Source: Glandiceps talaboti (taxonomy: Eukaryota > Hemichordata > Enteropneusta > Spengelidae). Taken from it: a DNA stretch of 64,000 nt. The position numbers and the translations under genes are program-made. Below the pieces are notes generated by a model. It searched no databases and had not been told where the DNA came from. It saw only the letters and a program-made list of their open reading frames with translations. Location of the stretch: NCBI RefSeq assembly GCF_964340395.1, contig NC_135556.1, positions 18,160,001 through 18,224,000 of the forward strand, written 5' to 3'. Shown one piece after another: positions 23,046-54,368 of this stretch. How positions within the stretch are numbered: position 1 is the stretch's first letter; each line of letters starts with the position of its first letter.

Positions 23046-23407
23046 CTCCATTTCTGCAATGTATGTATGATGCAAACACTACAATGTTGCACATTTGCCA
23101 TACAACATCAATGTATGAAATAAGCAGACAGAGACAGACACTTGTGAATGATTGGCAGTATTTAACATTTATTATACAGAATTATACATTATCTGAATGG
23201 TATGAATACATTAATGCTAATCATATCATACAACTATAATCACTTAGTTTACAAAAAACATACAAATGTAAACCCAAAATGTGAAATAACTTGATAATTA
23301 TCAATCCCAAACATTGATAATAATATAACCTGCCTGATTATCAAAATATCGTAACAATGTATTTATCAAATACATGGTAAGCAATGCTACTCTAATATCT
23401 ATATTAA

Positions 23408-23520
23408 TACATCGTCGAAACCACGGCCTGTTTTACGGCAACATTCTTAACGAGCCTCCCACAGGTTCGAAATGTAGTGGTAGATATAATAACTCTGGTT
23501 TACGAGAATGTATTAATAGT
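23408..23520. repeat. Dispersed repeat, unnamed family, copy 2
   Basis: Partner of 12734-12845: AAACCACGGCCT, GTTTTACGGCA and ATAACTCTGGTTTACGAGAATG in the same order and spacing. Confidence 0.55.
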
Positions 23521-24208
23521 GAGTTGTGATCTTTGGTGTAATATACAAATGCACAATCCAAAATACTCTTCATTTTGAAGGTTTTTTTTCTTTCTTGTGG
23601 CTACAAAATGGATAATGAACTGCCTTGTAAAAAGCTCAGGAATTAAAATTCCTTTATCATTTGACTGCTGAACTTCACCGTATTGTTCACCAATTCAAAT
23701 ATTGCAGCGATTGGCTTTCTTTTAGGAGGGGGAGAGGAGGTTTAACCTGAACCTAAATGAACAAAGTCTGCTTCCCAATGAGACATTCGGTACCTAACAT
23801 AATACACTTCACTATGAGCAGTATTGATAGATAACAGAACATGATATGTGTTAAGAAAGAAACAGCATCTGCATATTCCACTAAAATGAACTGGAAAGTT
23901 CTTGAGGTACTATTTATGGAAAGAAAGTTGTGTTAAATACAACAGAATTTGTGCTAAGATATTAGAAACCTGTATTAAACAGAGAAGGAGGAATATGGTA
24001 AAACTTGGATAGTTCCTCACATGAATTTACAGAGAAGAAATCCCAGTAAAATGACTGGGAAACTTACCAAATAGGTAGATATTACTTAATTAGCTCAAAG
24101 ATTCATCATTGTGTTATAGATGTCAACCAATGGCCTCTTTACTGCACAGTCCAAGGCGTACGTTAGTGGAAAAATGTACTTTGGCTTATGAGTATGCATG
24201 ATGTAGAC

Positions 24209-24590
24209 TCAAAACAACACTGTAACTGGAGTATTATCTTGTTTTGATCAGACAACCAACAATACCGGTATATATATTCCATGGAAATTGTTAAAATACC
24301 AATAATTAGATACTGTACATGTTAATGAGAGGTTGATTTTATCAATGAGTTGTACAGTAACAGGATGAGATCATGATCACATTGGGGTTGCTGATTTCAG
24401 GGTGTAGACCGAAATATTAATTTGATTGGATTTATTGTACCATGTGTACAGCTACAAAATATATATTTACCTACCAGTGATTCAGCACTGTTCAAGGTGT
24501 ACAATATGATGAGTTAGTCATTATATCTAACAAAACAGTTTCAAAAAACATATTCCAGTTTCTGCTAGTGCAGCTTTACTTACATTAACT
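24209..24590. repeat. Unclassified dispersed repeat, about 380 bp, copy 1
   Basis: Aligns by eye with 45150-45490 in the same orientation. Shared blocks include TGTAACTGGAGTAT, AAATTGTTAAAATRCCAAT, GATCATGATC or AATCATGATCG, TTTGATTGGATTTAT and CTAGTGCAGCTT. No coding capacity seen. Confidence 0.6.
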
Positions 24591-24794
24591 CAATTCAAAC
24601 ATTAAACTAATGGTTACCAGGCATACAAACAATGATAAATCCTTCAGTCTGCCCATCTACATCCCTCAACAAAAAACATCGTGCAAGCCTGACAGATTTC
24701 ATTTCTGAAATTGGATCAGTATTTTTCCAAATAATGCCAATTCTGACACCTGAACTTTACAAGTAATTCATTTGTAAGGTTGTACTCAATTTAG

Positions 24795-24916
24795 TTTGAA
24801 AGATCCAATTGTTGGTCCACTGTTTAATCACCTCCCCACCCCCACCCCACCCCCACCCCTGGGTAAGAGTGGCTTGGAGCATATTGCAGAAGTGGAAACA
24901 ACAGCGGATCTTTCAG
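24795..24916. mobile_element. MITE-like repeat with GATCTTTCAG end, copy 2
   Basis: TTGAAAGATCCAATTGTTGG at the left and GCGGATCTTTCAG at the right are inverted ends. The centre carries a C-run (24833-24861) with potential to form a G-quadruplex on the minus strand. Confidence 0.5.
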
Positions 24917-26344
24917 GCTAATACTTGAATATTTTAAATGACATTGTGTGAAAATTACCACACACAAATAAACAGCTGACCTTGCAAATCGGTGTGAACA
25001 AGGCCAATCTTAGGACTTTGTCCTGAACTTTGAATACTAAGAACTAGAAACTAAGAATTGATAAAAATAGCTTGTTAAAACAGATGTTATGAATTGAATT
25101 TAGAATAACCAATGACTTGTAATGATCAATGCAAATTAATCCTGTGTGAGATAACAAGAATTATTAAAACTAATAATTGCTAAATATGTGAAGTGGTAGT
25201 CATGCAGACTTCAGACTTCGCATCTTTATGTTGAACAAGAATTTGACCACCTAGGCATGTCATAAAAATAACAATCATTCAATTTCATGATTGACACCAT
25301 GACTTCCACTCCACACGCTACACATACATTAAACTATAGATTGTAAGATATGTTGTGTTGTTCAGCCCTATCAGGCTTCTTAACCTGATGAGTGCTGGCT
25401 GATAGCGTGGCACGAATGTCTGTATCTTACAGACGAACCGAACTACAGGTAAGTGTGAAAATAAGTGAACCTTTTTGTTCTATTTGGACCTCTGGAATGA
25501 AATAAATGCTACTACAGGTACAGAGAATTGACAGCAAAGACATGAAGTTATATAAAGTTACATGGATTGTATAAACCCAGGTGGATATGTAGAAGGCAAT
25601 AAATTCTATACTCATAGGCAACATAGCAGATAGGATTGAGATTAGTAATAAAATCAGTGTATAGAATTATGAAGTTGATATGTTAGTTTGAAATTGAGAA
25701 ACTTGTATTGAAGGTGTACGTGTCATAACAAAAAAATATTTTAGTTAGCATAGATTTTCTGCAAAGGTTCTTAAAGGTATATGCCATTCAATGACGTAAA
25801 TACACTCGGTTTAATGTATCAGAGAACAACTGTATTTTGAAATTATAATTACTGTTCACTGAGCAGCCAAAAGCTTTTTCATTTCATTCATCCTTTTGAG
25901 TCTGCATAGAGATGAAATGTTATATGTAATATCAAATGTACACGTTAACTACATTTTTACTAAAAAAAATAATTTTTCTCAAAGCATGTACTATCTGAAT
26001 ACATTGTACGTGTATTTGTATACATGTATGTATTAGACTTGTATTCCATTGCTTTCCTTCACCACTAGAGGGCACACTTTATTGCACCATAAAGGCACAC
26101 TGACCTGTCTTTGTAAATATGCATATGACTTCTCTACTCCACCAGAAAGTAGTACTGACTTTCCTATAATGGTCAATAACTTTGTCTTTTCAAACACTAT
26201 CGCTACTCTATATTTTCAACAGGGGGTGTGATTTATCGGAAAGGTCTATTGACTTGTTTTTCCAGCAATTTAAATAATGTCTCTATTTCACCACTAGAGG
26301 ACATTTGGAAATGTCTATTGACTTGTATTACACTAATTCTTTAA

Positions 26345-26995
26345 TTACTGCATCAAAACTGGGACAACTGTCTTAATTTCATCCCAAAACATATTTTATC
26401 TTGATTATGCAAGTGGACTATTGGTCAAGAGCCTCACTTTCACTCCAAAACATATCCTTTTTTGATTATGCAAGTGGTATATTGGGTCAAGGGCCTCACT
26501 GTCATCTCATTATTTTCCATTTTGATTATGCAAGTGGTTTTTTGGGTCAAGGGCCTCACTTTCATCTCAACATTTTCCATTTTGATTATGCAAGTGGTTT
26601 ATTGGGTCAAGGGCCTCACTGTCATCTCATTATTTTCCATTTTGATTATGCAAGTGGTTTTTTGGGTCAAGGGCCTCACTTTCATCTCAACATTTTCCAT
26701 TTTGATTATGCAAGTGGTTTATTGGGTCAAGGGCCTCACTTTCGTCTCAACATTTTCCATTTTTATTATGCAAGTGAACTATTGGGTCAAGAGCCTCACT
26801 TTCGTCTCAACATTTTCCATTTTGATTATGCAAGTGAACTATTGGGTCAAGAACCTCATTTTTATCCATTTTGATTATGCAAGTGTACTCTATTGTGCCT
26901 GAATATATTCTACTTTGATTGCGCATGTGAATTACTGGGTCAATAGCTTCATTTTCATCCCAAAACATATGCTACTTTGATTATGTAAATGTAGT
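26345..26995. repeat. 60-bp minisatellite with 120-bp higher-order structure
   Basis: At least seven clean 60-bp units run from 26461, each starting at TTTGATTATGCAAGTG and containing GGGTCAAGGGCCTCAC. More diverged units lie on either side. From 26461 to 26760 two unit types alternate (CACTGTCATCTCATTATT versus CACTTTCATCTCAACATT), giving a 120-bp period. Because 60 is divisible by 3, two frames stay open for about 150 codons; I regard these as by-products. The array ends just beyond the XPNPEP3 stop codon. Confidence 0.9.
26762..26767 (-). terminator. Candidate poly(A) signal of XPNPEP3
   Basis: AATAAA on the minus strand, 244 bp downstream of the XPNPEP3 stop, and the first canonical signal there. 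It is made by one G-to-T change in a single minisatellite unit (TTTTATTATG instead of TTTGATTATG). Confidence 0.5.
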
Positions 26996-27010
26996 ATTAC
27001 CATACTCTTT

Positions 27011-30000
27011 TTACCATGCCCACATATTTCCACCCATGTTACCAGCCAATACTTTCTCTATATCATCAGCTTGTTTGGGACATTTGGCAGTCAATACCTC
27101 AGCACCTTCATCAGTGATGAGTACATCATCTTCTATACGAATTCCTATGCCATGGTAGTCTTGAGGTGCATGGCTATCACCAAAGGGAATGTACACACCT
27201 GAGATAAAACAAAAAAACTTTCAGTAGGGTTCACATTGGTGACTTTCAAGGACTGTTCTACTAGGGGTGCCCCTATACTACCAGAGCAGCTCTAATTGGG
27301 GTACCCCATACACTAATACTAATTGATATAGCAGTTCTATTTGGGGTACCCCACACTCATAGAACAGTCTACCACAAGGATGCCAAGTGACTTTCTTGTT
27401 AAACTGATCAAGGAAGGTTTACTTGGAAGACTGTTCCACAATGGGAATTTTGACATTCTATGGTAAATCATTACAAAAATGTCATTTTCCAGGACTAAAC
27501 ATGAATTATTTCACATCTTTTAGGGACTTTGAAGGACTTTGAGATAGTACCCTGCTGGTGATGTATCAATGAATATTTACCTGGTTCTATAGTGATCACC
27601 ATACCGGGCTGTAACTTGATGTTCCTGGCAACTCTAGGAGTGTCATGGGTATCCATTCCTAGGTAGTGTCCAACATGATGAGGGCAGTATATACTGGCAT
27701 ACTGTAATCAAACAAACATTGACATCAAAATCATTCAAAAGAAACATTTTCCACTGAGACCATAGAACTTACTAGTTTAATTGTTACAACTACTATTTTC
27801 ATTTCATTATAAGGGGATTACCACTTCAGGAAATATAAATATTTTCATAAACTTTGGGTTCTGGAGTGTCATGTTATGATTTCACATCACATAAATTGTG
27901 TGTGACTGCCAAGAAACACTAAATTATAACTCTGTTTCACCTCTATTGTTCTTTCACTGGTCCATTGCATCATGGGACTTAGCAGACATATATATTTATT
28001 AGACTCCAAAGTGCTTATTACCTTCAGATAAATATTTGACTCTGTACTGAATATTTTGTGTCCTTAGTTTTTGTCATACTATTATATAACTCAGTTCAAT
28101 TTTCTCACATTTCAACTTTTCCCTATGATTGTATGGATTCCGTTAAAAAGTTATAAAGTCCATCTGTGTTTAATATGTTGCAACAATATTTGAAAAATTA
28201 TGTTTCAGCGAGGAGGCTACTATCTAGACCTCCAGTAAATAAACAACTTTGATTGTCTGAGTTGATATGTGACAATGTTCCTTACCTTTCTTCTTACATT
28301 TTCATCAAAACTCTTTGGAAGGATTCCAAGATCTTGGAGGTGTTGTCCGAACATTTTCAACATGGCATTGTAAATTTGATCCAACGTCATATTTGGCAGT
28401 GAGCACATTTTCAGACATTTCAGTTGGACATCTAAGACCATTTCATACAAAGTCCTTTGAGCGAGGCTAAATCTACCACTAACTGGCCACGTCCTGGTGA
28501 CATCACTGGCATATCCATGGTACTCGCAACCAGCGTCCATTAAAATCAATTCATCAGGTTTCACAACCTGGTTGTTGCTTATGTAATGCAAGGTATTGGC
28601 TCTGTTGCCACCAGCAACCACTGGCGGATATGCTAAGATTTCGGCACCGTGGACTCGGCACTCGTAATCAATTCGTGCATATAAATCAGATTCGTTGACT
28701 AGCGGTTTGGAATATTTCATCACATTTATGAAAGCTTGAGAGGCAATTGATGCTGATTTTCTCATTAGACATTGTTCTGCCGTAGATTTGATAACTCTCA
28801 TCTGATGCAGGGACTCTTCCAATGTCTTTATCGCACAGCCCTGTTTTCTTATCGGGTGAATCAAGTGCTGCATTATCTTGCTGTGAAATTCTGGATGAGC
28901 TGGTTTCAGGAAATCATACCATAAAACCAATTCTTTCCTTTCAGAGAATTGCACCAAATAGTCGCAAAGTTCACTGTTATTGTATGCGGTATCCATACCG
29001 ATAAAGTTGACAGCGCCCTCAACGCCACTTCTTGGCCCATCCCATAGCTCCCTGTGTGCATCTCTCTTTGGAACCAGAAGCGTTGCCTTGTGAGCCGGGA
29101 GAGGTTTCCCGGGAAGACTCTCTATGACCAATAAACTATCTGGTTCTTGGAATCCACAAAGATACAGGAAATCTGTGCTTTGCCGGAAAGGATACGGTAT
29201 TTCGTCTGTCATGAACATTTTAGGATGTGAAGGAACAACTACAACATGGTGCTTCTTTAACTCACTTTTGGTAGATGATTGACGAATTTCTGTCATTAAT
29301 TGTTTTCTACGGTTTGCATATTCTTCAGCAGTAATGCCAGGCGTGACTTCACCATACTTCATGAGATGTGGGTGAGTATATGGCGTTGGTTGTCCCAAAC
29401 TCCTTGTAGGAATACCTGGTTTACCATCCCTAGCCTTTAACTGACTCTGGATAGGTGGACCTATAATGCAAAAAAATAAATTAATCACATTCTTAGAAGG
29501 AAGATGATCGCAATTGTCATGAAAATCAGTTTTATAATTTAACTTTACACAATTCACATATTGAGCTTTAAACTTGTGTTTGTCAACATCAAGTAGGGCA
29601 TTCATTTGCTATACCAAGTGTATGAATAATTTTTCCATTTGGTACAAATTGTAGGAGCACTCCGAGCAGTTAAAATTAAGATTAAGGGGAAAAAACTGTT
29701 TTCACTGTTACAATGTTCTATTCATGCAGAATCTCTCTCTTACAATACAACTATGAGTCACATTACAAAAAAATCATATATTAAAGTTATTTAGCTATTC
29801 AGTCCAGCTTGCAGACGGAGTACGGGACTCGGTCCTGTGGACTGAAATGGAAGGGACATTGTCAGAATCGCGTTCTGACTGACTCCGTCTGCAAGAAGGA
29901 CATCCTTTCCATTCTTGCCATAGAATTCTTCAGGTATTGGGCTAGGGCTAGGCTTTATAATCGTGTTTCTTGTTTCTGTTGGCCCAATCATGGCCCAATA

Positions 30001-30360
30001 GATAATTAAACAAGTTTACTTGTCTATGGCAGCTTAAAATGTGTGTTGTAAACATGCCCTTTGAGATTTGGTTGAAACATGGAGGTATAAAAATAGAAGC
30101 TTCTATTTTTATACCTCCATGGTTGAAATTACCGGTGAAGGTCGATAGATAGAAATTATTAGAATGAGTTACAGGTGTACATCTACAGAGCACAGGTGTG
30201 ATTTATAAATTCAAAGATACATTTACTTACTTGAACTGTAGCAACGCCTATGTTGATATTCTTTCAAATTAGTACTACAAACTCTGCGCCCCCACGTTGT
30301 TACTACGGACGCTTTACATCCTCTGCTTCGTACTACGCAGGCAAAGCTTGAAGCTGCCAT
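27011..30360 (-). CDS. XPNPEP3: XPNPEP3, mitochondrial Xaa-Pro aminopeptidase 3
   Basis: Metallo-aminopeptidase of the M24B (aminopeptidase P) family that removes N-terminal residues before proline, in animals mainly in mitochondria. Four coding exons on the minus strand: 30360-30231, 29460-28286, 27701-27581 and 27198-27011. Phases are consistent and give 537 aa (human 507). The first about 45 residues are rich in Arg, Ser, Ala and Cys with no acidic cluster before residue 34, as in a mitochondrial presequence. The N-terminal aminopeptidase P domain includes [12 protein letters not shown] and ELWDGPRSG. The five metal ligands are all visible: Asp352 and Asp363 ([17 protein letters not shown]), His447 ([10 protein letters not shown]), Glu474 (TIEPG) and Glu498 (RIEDDV). 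The 1175-nt second exon carries most of the protein, unlike the many-exon human gene. It is divergent from ST13. Confidence 0.97.
27811..27990. repeat. Family A foldback arm in XPNPEP3 intron 3
   Basis: AAGGGGATTACCACTTCAGG, TTTTCATAAACTTTGGGTTC and CATCATGGGACTTA correspond in order to the arm of the element at 47-446. No inverted partner arm is seen. Confidence 0.65.
29798..29895. repeat. Interlocked inverted repeats in XPNPEP3 intron 1
   Basis: CTTGCAGACGGAGT (29808-29821) pairs with ACTCCGTCTGCAAG (29882-29895). TTCAGTCCA (29798-29806) pairs with TGGACTGAA (29838-29846), crossing the first pairing. GTCAGAA/TTCTGAC (29861-29879) forms an inner hairpin. It looks like a small foldback element; not a tRNA. 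Confidence 0.65.
30078..30121. mobile_element. Micro-palindrome element, CATGGAGG type, 44 bp perfect
   Basis: A perfect palindrome with 22-bp arms and no loop, starting CATGGAGGTATAAAAATAG, flanked on both sides by GTTGAAA (30071-30077, 30122-30128). It lies in XPNPEP3 intron 1, about 110 bp from exon 1. Confidence 0.65.
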
Positions 30361-30688
30361 ATTTGTTGGAAAGTTTCAACTTTGACCAGCGAACTTATAA
30401 TCTGAAGAGCGCCCCCAACTGAATTTTAACACGGACTGAAAATCTTTACCAGAATCGCCGAAGAAAGTAGTTTTTGTTTACATAGCAGTAATTGACCATT
30501 GTTAATTGCAACGAGGTGTTAATTAATAGCAGTTCATTATAGAAAGTGTAAATGCGGGGAATCCCTTCACACCAAGTCACGTGACAGGAAACAAGAGCAG
30601 CCCCTAGCCTTCTGCTTCTGGATAGTTCCGTGCACAATCGTCGTGCAGACTATTGATAGAAAACAATATCAGTGAGAAGCCCACAGTC
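30361..30688. promoter_or_regulatory. Bidirectional promoter between XPNPEP3 and ST13
   Basis: Only 328 bp separate the two start codons. A perfect palindrome GTCACGTGAC at 30576-30585 has the CACGTG E-box core used by USF and MiT/TFE factors. No TATA box is placed convincingly for either gene. The human genes are also divergent neighbours. Confidence 0.75.
30576..30585. promoter_or_regulatory. GTCACGTGAC E-box (CLEAR-like)
   Basis: Perfect 10-bp palindrome 103 bp upstream of the ST13 start codon; matches USF and TFEB/TFE3-type motifs. Confidence 0.5.
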
Positions 30689-52860
<22,172 letters not shown>

Positions 52861-53608
52861 AGTCAAGTTTCTACGCAATGAAGGAAGTTCACAATATTTT
52901 TGAAGTCAACGTACTATAAAGGAAATAAGCAAATAGGTTTAAAGTAGTTATACTTGATGTTAATAGAGTTGTCCACGTTACTTGTAGGATAATATTTTGG
53001 GTTTTGTAGGACTGCATGAAGTAAGGAAATAGCAGCTGGCATGCAGTAGTATCAATATAACATAGTTAGAACATTAAGACAACGTACAGTTTCACACAGG
53101 GCTGTAAGCAGGAGTAAGACAGTTTGACTATACCAATAACCCTTAGCGATAAAGACATGCTGAGTATAATATTATGATGTCATTTGTGCGAGTTGAGAAA
53201 AGTCAACATGCAAGTATTACTAACAGTTTCACTAAATAGTAGCAAGGATTATAAACACTCTTGCAGTGAAAATATACTAGGTATCCAACAGTTCATCAGT
53301 GTGAAATGAAAGGTAATACATATGTGACTATTTGTCTTGTATTTCCAGAATTTTAAGAGCACTCATTTATTTCAAGATAGATCATTATTTTTCAACTGCC
53401 ACTGACTGTTGGTAGCGCTTCATGGACCGTGCTGTACAGTGGCCTGTAGTTTTACTACATTGAGAACACTGAAATATGGCACAAACCTCAGATGACAAGA
53501 CCACACCTCACCTCACATCACATCACAGTAGAAGTATTAACAGTCATACAAAGCTGTAAACACCAATTAATAGCATCAACTCAACCAGAGACTTCAGAGT
53601 TCAGTTGT

Positions 53609-53780
53609 AGAGCTGTATGCTTAACTTTCGCAGTGAGATACATGTTGCAGTAAGATTTCAGTTTTAGAGCTGTATGCTTATCTTTCGCAGTGAGATACAT
53701 GTTGCAGTAAGATTTCAGTTTTAGAGCTGTATGTTTAACTTTGGTAATGAGATACAATATGTTGTAATAAGGATTGAGCT
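53609..53780. repeat. 57-bp tandem triplication in ST13 3' UTR
   Basis: AGAGCTGTATGCTTAACTTT starts copies at 53609, 53666 and 53723. The first two are nearly identical and the third has diverged. Confidence 0.85.
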
Positions 53781-54362
53781 ATCACAATTAACTTGATGGA
53801 GAATGTCAGTATACCCGAAATATTAGTATTAACTTTGAAAAGGTAGATAAATGATGCAGTGATTGACATAGTATTCATCAGGTCAAAATTTCACTCCGAA
53901 GATGTTAATGTAGCACTGTTAAAAAACTAACAAAATAGTTTCTAATGACATGATGTTAAGAGTGACAATGCTATATTTAACATGATGCAGAGGTTATACT
54001 ATACAAGCCAGTTGAATGAGAAAGGCATGTAGATATAACTGGGGTGGTGGTATTTGTTCATTAAATGGCAATTATTGGTATTTAAGAAAATGTTTAGTTT
54101 TTGACTGAAATTGATTAATTTTTAACTACTTAGATAATCATTGCTAGATTACATTTTTATGTGCATCCTGAAGATGGCATGCGCGCCTGCAGTAAAAATT
54201 GACTTGATAGATCGCCCTCAATAGTTGATAGCTATTGTGGATTGTCTTTCGTTTTTTTTGTATGGTCATCTGTTCCTACCATTTTTGTATAGTTTGCAGC
54301 TGTCTCTCAATTTTGTAATACTTGAGTACAGACACAGTGTTACTGTTGTAAAGAGGCAAGGC

Positions 54363-54368
54363 AATAAA
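54363..54368 (+). terminator. Poly(A) signal of ST13
   Basis: First AATAAA after the stop codon, in GCAATAAAGTCAT, followed by a T/G-containing stretch. Confidence 0.6.

Larger units (their letters stand above)
13863..27010. other. 13 kb gene-poor interval between PPAT and XPNPEP3
   Basis: No conserved exon was recognised on either strand. The scattered open frames (for example 17711-18025, lysine/phenylalanine-rich) are compositionally biased and lack splice or homology support. The start is PPAT 3' UTR of unknown length; candidate poly(A) signals are near 15430 and 16745. The last few hundred bases are probably XPNPEP3 3' UTR. The repeats inside are listed separately. Unlisted stretches show nothing that I can support. 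Confidence 0.6.
52861..54368 (+). other. ST13: ST13 3' UTR
   Basis: Non-coding sequence from the ST13 stop to the first AATAAA (54363-54368). Contains a 57-bp triplicated repeat. Later AATAAA hexamers near 54793 and 54826 allow longer forms. Confidence 0.6.

Noticed and set aside
23408-23520. GGTTCGAAAT resembling a tRNA T-loop
   Set aside because: No acceptor stem or anticodon arm; the block belongs to a dispersed repeat shared with 12734-12845, where the motif is absent.
26401-26902. Two overlapping plus-strand open frames of about 150 codons with a 20-residue repeat
   Set aside because: The 60-bp minisatellite unit is a multiple of 3 and happens to lack stops. Two frames are open at once and the array decays at both ends without a gene structure.
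26345-26995. Regular 60-bp repeats resembling a CRISPR array
   Set aside because: There are no distinct conserved repeats separated by unique spacers; the whole 60-bp unit repeats, and the context is an animal genome.
29461-29605. Upstream extension of the XPNPEP3 open frame starting [10 protein letters not shown]
   Set aside because: A clear acceptor at 29461-29462 and a mitochondrial-type first exon at 30231-30360 join in phase, so the extension is intron.
29798-29895. tRNA-like cloverleaf
   Set aside because: Stems are the wrong lengths and cross each other; no tRNA box A or box B sequence is seen.
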